From Chitinimonas koreensis (GTDB lineage: Bacteria > Pseudomonadota > Gammaproteobacteria > Burkholderiales > Chitinimonadaceae), in assembly GCF_014353015.1 (NCBI RefSeq), contig NZ_CP060704.1, positions 3,559,001 through 3,623,000 on the forward strand: DNA of 64,000 bases, written 5' to 3'. Positions 1-6,959 of the stretch are shown here, in pieces. How positions within the stretch are numbered: the stretch's first letter is position 1; every line of letters begins with the position of its first letter. Made by a program: the position numbers and the translations under genes. Below the pieces are notes generated by a model. That model had not been told where the DNA came from, ran no database searches, and saw only the letters and a program-made list of their open reading frames with translations.

Positions 1-1
1 C

Positions 2-895
2 AATTCCGACCTCGAGCCGCACATGGTGCGGTCGATGTGCTGCCGGCTGCAGCTGGACCTGCGCGAGCTGCTCAAGCGCGGCAACGGCCTGTTCGGCTCG
101 GCCGAGCAGACCGGCTCGGTCGGCGTGGTGACGGTGAACTGCGCGCGGCTGGGCTATCTGCACGCGGGCGACGAGGCCGGCCTGATGGCCGCGCTGGACC
201 GGCTGCTGGAACTGGGCCGCGACGTGCTGGAGACCAAGCGCAAGGTGGTGCAGCGCTACATCGACCAGGGCCTCTACCCGTATACCCGGCGCTACCTGGG
301 CAGCCTGCGCAACCACTTCAGCACGCTCGGGGTGAACGGCATCAACGAGATGATCCGCAACTTCAGCGGCGACGCCGACGACATCACCGGCGCCGCCGGC
401 CACGCGCTGGCGCTGCGCCTGCTCGACCGCGTGCGGGCGCGGATGGCCGAGTTCCAGCAGGCCACCGGCCACCTCTACAACCTCGAAGCCACCCCGGCCG
501 AGGGCACCACCTACCGCTTCGCCCGCGAGGACCGCAAGCGCTGGCCCGCCATCCTGCAGGCCGGCACCGCCGAGCAGCCCTACTACACCAATTCGAGCCA
601 GCTGCCGGTCGGCCATACCGACGACCCGTTCGAGGCGCTGGCGATGCAGGAGGCGCTGCAGGGCCGCTACACCGGCGGCACCGTGCTGCACCTCTACATG
701 AACGAGGCGGTGTCGAGCGCCGAGGCCTGCAAGCAGCTGGTGCGGCGCGCGCTGGCCAACTTCCGCCTGCCCTACGTCACGGTGACGCCGACCTTCTCGA
801 TCTGCCCGCGCCACGGCTACCTGAGCGGCCGCCACGAGTTCTGTCCCAAGTGCGACGCCAGCCTGCTGGCGCAAGCCGAAACCTGCTGCAACTGA
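2..895 (+). CDS. nrdD: Anaerobic (class III) ribonucleoside-triphosphate reductase, C-terminal part of the catalytic subunit
   Basis: Makes dNTPs from NTPs without oxygen, using a glycyl radical. The frame is open from base 2, so the gene starts upstream of the window. The visible part has the NrdD stretch CCRLQLDLREL, the segment GSVGVVTVN, and the C-terminal zinc-binding motif CPRHGY...CPKCD that normally sits just before the glycyl-radical domain. The protein stops right after this zinc motif (TGA at 893-895), so the usual last ~50 residues with the radical glycine are missing from this chain; they are encoded by the next small ORF. nrdG follows. Family assignment is firm; the split is seen directly. 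Confidence 0.93.
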   Translation, partial: NSDLEPHMVRSMCCRLQLDLRELLKRGNGLFGSAEQTGSVGVVTVNCARLGYLHAGDEAGLMAALDRLLELGRDVLETKRKVVQRYIDQGLYPYTRRYLGSLRNHFSTLGVNGINEMIRNFSGDADDITGAAGHALALRLLDRVRARMAEFQQATGHLYNLEATPAEGTTYRFAREDRKRWPAILQAGTAEQPYYTNSSQLPVGHTDDPFEALAMQEALQGRYTGGTVLHLYMNEAVSSAEACKQLVRRALANFRLPYVTVTPTFSICPRHGYLSGRHEFCPKCDASLLAQAETCCN

Positions 896-913
896 CCAAT
901 CCCAGGAGAAACC

Positions 914-1095
914 ATGACCGCGACCACCCTCGAACGCCCCGGACCACCACCGTGCCGGACGACAGCCGCCGCACCCGCTGCGAGATCTGGACCCGGGTGA
1001 TGGGCTACCACCGCCCGGTCGGCTCGTTCAATACCGGCAAGCAGGGAGAATTCAATGAGCGCCGCTTCTTCCACGAACCGCCCAGCGCGCGCTGA
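914..1095 (+). CDS. Detached glycyl-radical domain of NrdD, interrupted by an apparent 1-base deletion
   Basis: A ribosome-binding site (caggagaa) precedes ATG at 914, giving MTATTLERP. The frame that starts there hits a stop near 998, but the frame one base earlier reads CEIWTRVMGYHRPVGSFN and GKQGEFNERRFF, the standard C-terminal glycyl-radical signature of class III reductases (radical Gly within RVMGY). Adding one base to the CCCC run at 937-940 fuses the two into a clean 60-residue protein. It lies between nrdD and nrdG and overlaps the nrdG start by 41 bases. Read as a stand-alone radical domain that complements the truncated NrdD. Whether the frameshift is real or a sequencing error cannot be settled here; a GTG at 952 could also start a 47-residue version. 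Confidence 0.75.
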
Positions 1096-1807
1096 CGCCA
1101 TCCCGATCCGCCTGGTCGCGCCGGCGCCGGCCGTGGTCGGCGCCGGCGAGCCGGCGGTGGCCGGGCTGGTCCCGTTCTCGAGCGTGGACTGGCCCGGCCG
1201 GCTCAGCGCCGTGCTGTTCATCGGCGGCTGCCCCTGGCGCTGCCGCTACTGCCACAACCCGCACCTGCAGACGCGCCACGCCGCCTACCGCTGGGCCGAG
1301 CTGTACGGCTGGCTGGAAAGCCGGCGCGGCCTGCTCGACGCGGTGGTGTTCTCGGGCGGCGAGCCGCTGTCGGAAAGCCGGCTGCCCGAGCTGATGGCGG
1401 CGGTGAAGTCGCTCGGCTTCCAGGTCGGCCTGCACAGCGCCGGCATCTACCCGGGCCGGCTGGCGACGGTGCTGCCGCTACTCGACTGGGTCGGGCTCGA
1501 CATCAAGGCCCGCGCCGACGGCTACGACGCGCTGACCGGCCGCAGCCGCAGCTACTGGCCGGCCGCGGTCAGCCTGGAGATGCTGCTGGCCTCGGACTGC
1601 GCGTTCGAATGCCGCACCACCTGGGACCCGGAATGGCTGAGCGAGACCGAACTCTTGGAGCTGGCGCGCGAGCTGGCCGAGCGCGGCGTGCGCCACTACG
1701 CAGTACAGGCGCGCCGCAGCAGCCCCGGCGCGGTCCCGGCCGCCTGCCTGAGCGACGACACGCTGGACTTGCTGCGCGAGTGGTTCGACGGCTTCGACTA
1801 TCGCTGA
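1055..1807 (+). CDS. nrdG: Anaerobic ribonucleotide reductase activating protein, radical SAM
   Basis: Generates the glycyl radical on the reductase using S-adenosylmethionine and a [4Fe-4S] cluster. 250 residues; the radical-SAM cysteines are C59, C63 and C66 in GGCPWRCRYCHNP, followed by the SAM-contacting VVFSGGEPL segment. It resembles the ~230-residue activators with an N-terminal extension rather than the short E. coli NrdG. The start ATG follows gcagggagaattca and lies inside the radical-domain ORF, implying translational coupling of radical domain and activase. Family firm. Confidence 0.93.
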   Translation: MSAASSTNRPARADAIPIRLVAPAPAVVGAGEPAVAGLVPFSSVDWPGRLSAVLFIGGCPWRCRYCHNPHLQTRHAAYRWAELYGWLESRRGLLDAVVFSGGEPLSESRLPELMAAVKSLGFQVGLHSAGIYPGRLATVLPLLDWVGLDIKARADGYDALTGRSRSYWPAAVSLEMLLASDCAFECRTTWDPEWLSETELLELARELAERGVRHYAVQARRSSPGAVPAACLSDDTLDLLREWFDGFDYR

Positions 1808-1914
1808 GGCGACTGCCAAGGGTGACTATCATGGAGGCGCTGGTGCCGCGGACTCGGCCGCATCGTCATTGCGTTGATCGAGGTACGTAACACGCCATGT
1901 AGCGTCAACGAGGC

Positions 1915-1952
1915 TTGTTGGCGCCGCCTTTCTGGTAGTTATAATAACCACC
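1915..1952 (+). promoter_or_regulatory. hicA promoter with overlapping palindromic operator
   Basis: A -10 element TATAAT lies at 1940-1945 with a weak -35 TTGTTG at 1915-1920 (19-base spacer). The -10 sits inside a near-perfect palindrome, GGTAGTTATAATAACCACC (1934-1952, two mismatched pairs around the centre base), which ends at the base before the hicA ATG. Transcription from this -10 would begin within a base or two of the ATG, so the mRNA is probably leaderless; no Shine-Dalgarno is present. A HicB-type autorepressor binding here is the natural inference. Confidence 0.6.
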
Positions 1953-2135
1953 ATGGACAGCAAGCAAATCATCAAGCAGCTTGAGGCGGATGGCTGGTTC
2001 CTGGCCCGAGTGAAGGGCTCGCATCACCAGTTCAAGCATCCGACCAAGCCTGGCCTGGTGACGGTCAAGCATCCTGACGGCGACATTCCCGCCGGCACGC
2101 TGAACTCGATCCGCAAGCAAGCGGGATGGAAATAG
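1953..2135 (+). CDS. hicA: HicA-family mRNA interferase toxin
   Basis: 60 residues with the double-stranded-RNA-binding-like HicA fold: N-terminal SKQIIKQLEADGW, the catalytic histidine region KGSHHQF, and the closing VKHPDGDIPAGTLNSI. HicA toxins cut mRNA and tmRNA and are neutralised by HicB. The toxin comes first and the antitoxin 11 bases later, the usual hicAB order. No Shine-Dalgarno precedes the start. Length and motifs are typical, so the gene looks intact. Confidence 0.92.
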   Translation: MDSKQIIKQLEADGWFLARVKGSHHQFKHPTKPGLVTVKHPDGDIPAGTLNSIRKQAGWK

Positions 2136-2146
2136 AGAGGCTCACC

Positions 2147-2539
2147 ATGCGTTTTCCCGTAGTACTGCATACCGATGACGGCGTCCGCTACGGCGTGACG
2201 GTGCCCGACCTTCCCGGCTGTTTTTCGGCCGGCGATACCTTCGACGAGGCGCTCGACAGCGTGGCCGAAGCGATCGACCTCCACCTCGAGGGCCTGGTCG
2301 AAGAAGGCAGCGAGGTGCCGGTAGCCGGCGCGATCGCCGAGCATCGCGCCAACCCCGAATACGCCGCCGGCGTGTGGGCCGTCGTCGAGGTGGACGTGAC
2401 CCGCTTCGACGGCAAGGCCGAGAAGATCAACATCACCTTGCCGCGCCGCTTGCTTGCGCGGATCGACGAATACGCCCGTGCCCACGGGTCGACGCGGTCG
2501 GGGTTTCTCGCAGATGCCGCGCGGGCGGCGATGCGGTAA
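2147..2539 (+). CDS. hicB: HicB-family antitoxin
   Basis: 130 residues. The N-terminal half (about 1-50) is the partially degraded RNase-H-like HicB fold (GVTVPDLPGCFSAGDTFDEAL), which binds HicA. The C-terminal part (about 93-130: KINITLPRRLLARIDEYAR...SRSGFLADAA) is a ribbon-helix-helix DNA-binding domain, so it can repress its own operon, matching the palindrome upstream of hicA. The ATG at 2147 was chosen because gagagg lies about 7 bases upstream; an in-frame ATG at 2126 overlaps hicA and has none. Confidence 0.92.
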   Translation: MRFPVVLHTDDGVRYGVTVPDLPGCFSAGDTFDEALDSVAEAIDLHLEGLVEEGSEVPVAGAIAEHRANPEYAAGVWAVVEVDVTRFDGKAEKINITLPRRLLARIDEYARAHGSTRSGFLADAARAAMR

Positions 2540-2587
2540 GCGCACACGAAGGCACGCTCGTCGAATCCGACGAAGCGGAATCAGAGA

Positions 2588-2613
2588 AAGGCCGGGGCTC
2601 CCCGGCCTTTTCC
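2588..2613 (+). terminator. Rho-independent terminator after hicB
   Basis: AAGGCCGGGG, a CT loop and CCCCGGCCTTTT form a 10-bp stem ending in a short T run, about 50 bases after the hicB stop. Confidence 0.75.
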
Positions 2614-2773
2614 ATTGGGCGATGCCAGCATTGAACGGTGTCGACTTCGGCAAGATCGGGTCAGGCAGGCACCGCTTGCCGCCTGCCGACCTGACTAGCC
2701 ATTCCGGCCGATACCGCCGCGCCGGGTCGCGCCCTAGCATGAGTCCGTCCTCGCCCACCCACCGGAGCCCGCC

Positions 2774-3451
2774 ATGGCCAACCGACTCGATACCGGCGCC
2801 CTGCTGGGCCACCTGCCGCTGTTCCGCAACCTGGACGCCCGCCAGCTGGCGCTGATGGCGCGCGCCTGCCAGGAGGTGCGCATCGCCAAGCACGGCTTCG
2901 CCTTCCAGCGCGGCGATCCGGCCAACGGGCTCTACGTGGTGGCGGTCGGCACCATCAAGCTGGCCATCCCCTCGCCCAGCGGGCAGGAGAAGGTGCTCGA
3001 GTTCTTCACCGCCGGCCAGGCCTTCGGCGAGGCGGTGATGTTCCTCGACAAGCCCTACATGGTGCAGGCCCAGGCGCTGGAGGACACCCTGCTGCTGTGG
3101 ATCGACAAGCAGGACATCTACGCCGCCATCGACCACGATCCCTCGTTCGCCCGCCGCATGCTGGCCGGCCTGTCGCTGCGGCTGCACGCGCTGGTGCAGG
3201 ACATCGAGGCGGTCAACCTGCAGAACGCCACCCAGCGGGTGGCCGGCTACCTGCTGCGGCAGCCGCGCGAGGACGGCCAGATCCACCTCTCGGTCAACAA
3301 GAACGTGGTGGCCTCCAAGCTCGGCCTGACGCCGGAGACGCTGTCGCGCCTGCTGGGCCAGCTCAGCGGCAAGGGCTATATCGCGGTCGAAGGCCGCGAC
3401 GTGCAGCTGCTCGACGCCGCCGCCCTGGAGGCCCTGCTGTACGGCCGCTGA
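2774..3451 (+). CDS. Crp/Fnr-family regulator, Dnr-like nitric-oxide/anaerobic type
   Basis: 225 residues: cyclic-nucleotide-binding-like sensor domain (about 15-130), dimerisation helix (about 128-155) and winged helix-turn-helix (about 165-218). It lacks the N-terminal cysteine cluster of true FNR, so it is not an Fe-S oxygen sensor; layout and sequence (RLHALVQDIEAVNLQNATQRVAGYLL) are closest to Dnr, which senses NO through haem. The recognition helix TPETLSRLL carries E-xx-SR, the residues that read TTGAT half-sites. Matching boxes occur at 5167, 12762, 16442, 18553 and 21968. A -10-like TAGCAT lies at 2735-2740; no box is seen in front of this gene. Sensing of NO is inferred. Confidence 0.85.
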   Translation: MANRLDTGALLGHLPLFRNLDARQLALMARACQEVRIAKHGFAFQRGDPANGLYVVAVGTIKLAIPSPSGQEKVLEFFTAGQAFGEAVMFLDKPYMVQAQALEDTLLLWIDKQDIYAAIDHDPSFARRMLAGLSLRLHALVQDIEAVNLQNATQRVAGYLLRQPREDGQIHLSVNKNVVASKLGLTPETLSRLLGQLSGKGYIAVEGRDVQLLDAAALEALLYGR

Positions 3452-3531
3452 GCGGCCGCCGGGCAAGCGGCCCGCAGAGCGCCGCACGCCGATACCGACA
3501 CCGCGGGAGGAAGCCACGCCGGGTCCCGCCC

Positions 3532-5148
3532 ATGAAACGCAATCTTCCCGTCCACGACCTCGAAACCGTCCTGCCCGACGGCGAGTTCATCTATTCCCGC
3601 ACCGATCTGAAGGGTGTGATCGTCGAGGCCAACGAGGCCTTCGCCCGCATCAGCGCCTACGACCGCGCCGAGATGATCGGCCGGCCGCACAACCTGGTGC
3701 GCCACCCGGACATGCCGGCCGAGGCCTTCGCCGATCTGTGGTGCGACCTCAAGGCCGGCCTGCCCTGGCGCGGCGTGGTCAAGAACCGGCGCAAGGACGG
3801 CGGCTACTACTGGGTGATCGCCAATGCCTCGCCGGTGCGCGAGGACGGCCGCATCGTCGGCTACCAGTCGGTGCGCAGCCGGCCCGGCCGCGCCGAGATC
3901 GCCGCCGCCGAGGCGGCCTACGCGCGCATCCGCGCCGGCGACGCCACGCTGGCGATCGAGCATGGCCGGGTGGTCGACCGCCGCCGCGCGCGGCTGGCCG
4001 GGCTGCTGTCGCTGCGCGTGCGCCTGCTGCTGGCCGCGCTGCTGCCGCTGCCGGCCTGCCTGGCGGTGCTGGCGCAGGGCGGCGCCTGGCCGCTGCGGGC
4101 GCTGGCCGCCGTCGCGCTGGCCTACGCGCTGCATCACCTGCTGGCCTACCTGCCGGCCTTGCAGCGCGACCTGGCCGGGCTGTCGGACTGGCTCGGCGGC
4201 CTGCTCGGCAGCGGCGACCTGCGCCACCGGCTGACGCTGGAACGGCACGATCTGGTCGGCGAACTGGGCCGCCGGGCCGACCGTTTCGCCTCGTCGATCC
4301 AGGCCACCGTGCAGGGCCTGGGCGACGTCGCCGGCCAGGTCGGCTACGCCGCCGGCGAGGTCCATGCCGGCATCGGCGACACCGCCGACGCGGCCCGGGT
4401 GCAGCACGCTGCCTGCAGCTCGGCGGCCGCCGCGATCGAACAGGTCACCGTCTCGATCGGCGCCGTGGCGGCCCACGCCCAGGCCACCCAGGACGCCGCC
4501 GAGCAGGCGCAGCAGGCCTCGCTCGCCGGCCATCGCATCGCCGAAGCCGCCAGCCGCGCGGTGGCCTCGCTGGCCGAGACGGTGCGCGGCTCGGCCGGCC
4601 AGGTCGAATCGCTGGGCCAGCGCTCGGACGAGGTCAGCCGCATCACCGCCACCATCCAGGGCATCGCCGAACAGACCAACCTGCTGGCGCTGAACGCCGC
4701 GATCGAAGCCGCCCGCGCCGGCGAGCAGGGCCGCGGCTTCGCGGTGGTGGCCGACGAGGTGCGCAAGCTGGCCGAACGCACCCGCCAGGCCACCGGCGAG
4801 ATCGGCGCGCTGCTGCAGGACATCCGCGACCGCACCGGCGAGGCCGTGCTCGGCATCCGCCACGGCGCGCGCCAGGCGGCCGACGGGGTCGGCCTGGCCG
4901 GCGAGGCCGCCGCTGCGCTGCAAAGGATCGAGGCCGAGATGGCCGGCACGCTGCGCATGATCGGCGACATCTCGCAGGCCACCGCCGAGCAGCAGGCGGC
5001 GATGCACCAGCTGGCCCGGGACATCGAGCGCATCGCCGGGCTGACCGAGCGCAGCGTCGCCCAGGTCGGCCAGACCGGCGCGCTGGCCGGCTACCTGCAT
5101 GCGGTGGTGGCGCGGCTGCGCAAGGCGGTCGGGCAGTACGAAATCTAG
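3532..5148 (+). CDS. Aer-type methyl-accepting chemotaxis protein with PAS domain
   Basis: 538 residues. A PAS domain (about 14-115) opens with LPDGEFIYSRTDLKGVIVEANEAF and holds the Aer-like GRPHNLVRHPDMP segment, suggesting FAD-based redox/energy taxis. Two adjacent hydrophobic segments (about 163-181 and 187-207) make a membrane hairpin. The rest is the MCP signalling domain with the hairpin tip at about 378-417 (EQTNLLALNAAIEAARAGEQ). No periplasmic ligand domain is present. ATG 3532 is the first Met before the PAS domain; the nearest GGAGG is about 25 bases upstream, so the start is not certain. It follows the Dnr-like gene, which fits energy taxis under oxygen limitation. Confidence 0.9.
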   Translation: MKRNLPVHDLETVLPDGEFIYSRTDLKGVIVEANEAFARISAYDRAEMIGRPHNLVRHPDMPAEAFADLWCDLKAGLPWRGVVKNRRKDGGYYWVIANASPVREDGRIVGYQSVRSRPGRAEIAAAEAAYARIRAGDATLAIEHGRVVDRRRARLAGLLSLRVRLLLAALLPLPACLAVLAQGGAWPLRALAAVALAYALHHLLAYLPALQRDLAGLSDWLGGLLGSGDLRHRLTLERHDLVGELGRRADRFASSIQATVQGLGDVAGQVGYAAGEVHAGIGDTADAARVQHAACSSAAAAIEQVTVSIGAVAAHAQATQDAAEQAQQASLAGHRIAEAASRAVASLAETVRGSAGQVESLGQRSDEVSRITATIQGIAEQTNLLALNAAIEAARAGEQGRGFAVVADEVRKLAERTRQATGEIGALLQDIRDRTGEAVLGIRHGARQAADGVGLAGEAAAALQRIEAEMAGTLRMIGDISQATAEQQAAMHQLARDIERIAGLTERSVAQVGQTGALAGYLHAVVARLRKAVGQYEI

Positions 5149-5166
5149 GCGCCGGCCGCGCGGGGC

Positions 5167-5208
5167 TTGTCCTCGCTCAAGGCGGCCGGCCGCAGGCGGA
5201 CCTAGCAT
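5167..5208 (+). promoter_or_regulatory. FNR/DNR-type box and promoter for the DUF2249 operon
   Basis: TTGTCCTCGCTCAA (5167-5180) matches the TTGAT-N4-ATCAA pattern in its outer half-sites. A -10-like TAGCAT lies at 5203-5208, placing the box near -41.5, the classic class II activator position. The same TAGCAT -10 occurs before the Dnr-like gene. Confidence 0.6.
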
Positions 5209-5243
5209 CGGGCCACCATCCACTCGTTTCCACGGAGTCCGCC

Positions 5244-5567
5244 ATGTCCGGCATCGTCAGCGAACAGACCTTCCTCTTCGACGCCCGCGGCGTCGCCAAG
5301 CGCTTCCGCCACGCGGCGATCTTCGGCGCGCTCGAAGCGCTGCGCGAGGGCGAGACCATGCGTTTCGTCAACGACCACGACCCGCTGCCGCTGCTGCAGC
5401 AGATCGGCCAGCGCTACCGCGACCAGGTGCGCGTCCACTACGTCGAGCACGACGAGGCGCAGGTGGTGATCGACTTCTCGGTGCATCCGCAGCATCAACA
5501 TCAGCATCAGGCCGCGTCCGGCGGCTGCGGCGGCGGTGGGGGCTGCGGCTGCAGCGGGGCTGAGTGA
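5244..5567 (+). CDS. DUF2249-like small protein with His/Cys-rich metal-binding tail
   Basis: 107 residues. The body (about 8-82) resembles DUF2249/TusA-like proteins, including the segment MRFVNDHDPLPLLQQI (about 39-54). DUF2249 proteins are often found beside denitrification and hemerythrin genes; their function is unknown. The tail is unusual: HPQHQHQHQ (81-89) followed by a Gly/Cys run with C95, C101 and C103, a likely metal site. The stop overlaps the GTG start of the aldehyde dehydrogenase (GAGTGAGC at 5562-5569), so the two are translationally coupled. Expression is probably switched on by low oxygen or NO through the upstream box. Confidence 0.7.
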   Translation: MSGIVSEQTFLFDARGVAKRFRHAAIFGALEALREGETMRFVNDHDPLPLLQQIGQRYRDQVRVHYVEHDEAQVVIDFSVHPQHQHQHQAASGGCGGGGGCGCSGAE

Positions 5568-6913
5568 GCGCCCCCTCGCACGGCGCCGCCTTCGTCTCGC
5601 GCGATCCGCGCAGCGGCGAGGTGTTCGCCGCGCGCGCCGCCTGGCCGGCCGAGGCGCTCGGACTGGCGCTGTCGATCGCCGAGTCGGCCCAGGCCCGCTG
5701 GGCCGCGACGGCCGCCGAGGCGCGCGCCGCGCCGCTGCTGCGGCTCGCCGCCGCGCTCGAGGCGGCCGCGCCGGCGCTGGCCGCCAGCATCGGCCGCGAG
5801 ATGGGCAAGCTGCCGGCCGAGGCCGCCGACGAAATCCAGCGCGCCGCCAACTGGTGCCGCTTCCTGGCCGAGCGCGCGCCGGAATGGCTGGCCGAGCAGC
5901 GCAACGGCACCGGCCGGCTGCGACGCCGGCCGATCGGCCCGGTGCTGGCGGTGACGCCGTGGAACTACCCGGTCTGGCAGATGCTGCGGCCGCTGGCCGC
6001 CGCGGTGGCCGCCGGCAACGCGGTACTGGTGAAGCCGGCGCCCGGCGTGGCCCGCACCAGCGCGCTGGTCGAGGCGATCTGCCGCGACGTCCTGCCGCCC
6101 GGCCTGGTGCAATGCCTGTGGCTCGACCAGGCCGGCACCCGCCGCGCGCTGGCCGATCCGGCCGTCGCGATGCTGGTCTGCACCGGCAGCGAGCGCACCG
6201 GCCGCCGGCTCGGCGCGCTGGCCGGCCGCCACCTCAAGCCGGCCGTGCTCGAACTCGGCGGCAACAATCCCTGCCTGATCCTCGACGACGCCGACCTGGC
6301 CGCCGCGGCCGCCGCGGCGGCCGAAAGCCGCTGCCTCAACGCCGGCCAGGCCTGCACCGCCGCCAAGCGCTTCATCGTCCACCAGGCGGTCGCCGAGCGT
6401 TTCGTCGAACTCCTGTGCGAGACCATGGCGCGCTACCGCTGCGGCGATACGCTGGCGCCGCTGGCCAATGCCGCGCAACGGCAGCGGCTGCAGACCCAGG
6501 TCGACGCCAGCCTGGCCGCCGGCGCCCGCTGCCTGCTCGGCGGCCGGGCCGGCGGCGGCCGCGGCGACTACTTCCCGGCCACCGTGCTGGCCGAGGTGCA
6601 GCCCGGCATGGCCGCCTTCGACGAGGAGCTGTTCGGCCCGGTCGCCGCCGTCACCGTGGCGCGCGACGACGACGAGGCCGGCTGGCTGGCCGGCGCCGTG
6701 CGCCAGCAGCTGGCCGCCGCGGTCTGGAGCGCCGACGCCGCGCGCGCCGAGCGGCTGGCCGGGCGGCTGCGCGCCGGCGTGGTCTGCTTCAACCGCCGCA
6801 CCGGCAGCCGCTTCGAGCTGCCCTTCGCCGGCAGCGGCGCCTCGGGTCACGGCAGTACCCTGGGGCAGGACGGGCTGCTGGCCTTCACCCAACCGGTCGG
6901 CTGGCTGGCATGA
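5564..6913 (+). CDS. NAD(P)-dependent aldehyde dehydrogenase family protein
   Basis: 449 residues, close to succinate-semialdehyde-type dehydrogenases. The catalytic pair is visible: Glu230 in VLELGGNNP and Cys264 in NAGQACTAAKR. The cofactor-binding stretch TPWNYPVWQM...GNAVLVKPAP is at about 131-160. The starting GTG overlaps the stop of the DUF2249 gene and there is no other gap. The real substrate cannot be told from sequence. Its place in an FNR/DNR-type operon with an FAD-dependent 2-hydroxyacid-type dehydrogenase suggests fermentation or redox balancing when oxygen is short. Confidence 0.9.
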   Translation: MSAPSHGAAFVSRDPRSGEVFAARAAWPAEALGLALSIAESAQARWAATAAEARAAPLLRLAAALEAAAPALAASIGREMGKLPAEAADEIQRAANWCRFLAERAPEWLAEQRNGTGRLRRRPIGPVLAVTPWNYPVWQMLRPLAAAVAAGNAVLVKPAPGVARTSALVEAICRDVLPPGLVQCLWLDQAGTRRALADPAVAMLVCTGSERTGRRLGALAGRHLKPAVLELGGNNPCLILDDADLAAAAAAAAESRCLNAGQACTAAKRFIVHQAVAERFVELLCETMARYRCGDTLAPLANAAQRQRLQTQVDASLAAGARCLLGGRAGGGRGDYFPATVLAEVQPGMAAFDEELFGPVAAVTVARDDDEAGWLAGAVRQQLAAAVWSADAARAERLAGRLRAGVVCFNRRTGSRFELPFAGSGASGHGSTLGQDGLLAFTQPVGWLA

Positions 6914-6959
6914 AGCGCGCCGGCCGTCCAAGCTGCTTCATCCTTCGTGCGAGACCGCC

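Noticed and set aside
914..1000. Programmed ribosomal frameshift in the glycyl-radical ORF
   Set aside because: The CCCC run is not a classic slippery heptamer, no downstream pseudoknot was evident, and identical single-base losses occur in unrelated genes, so a sequence error is more likely.
3738..5567. 609-codon frame across the chemoreceptor and DUF2249 genes
   Set aside because: It is Arg/Pro/Gly-rich out-of-frame translation; only the final 107 codons (from 5244) are a real gene.
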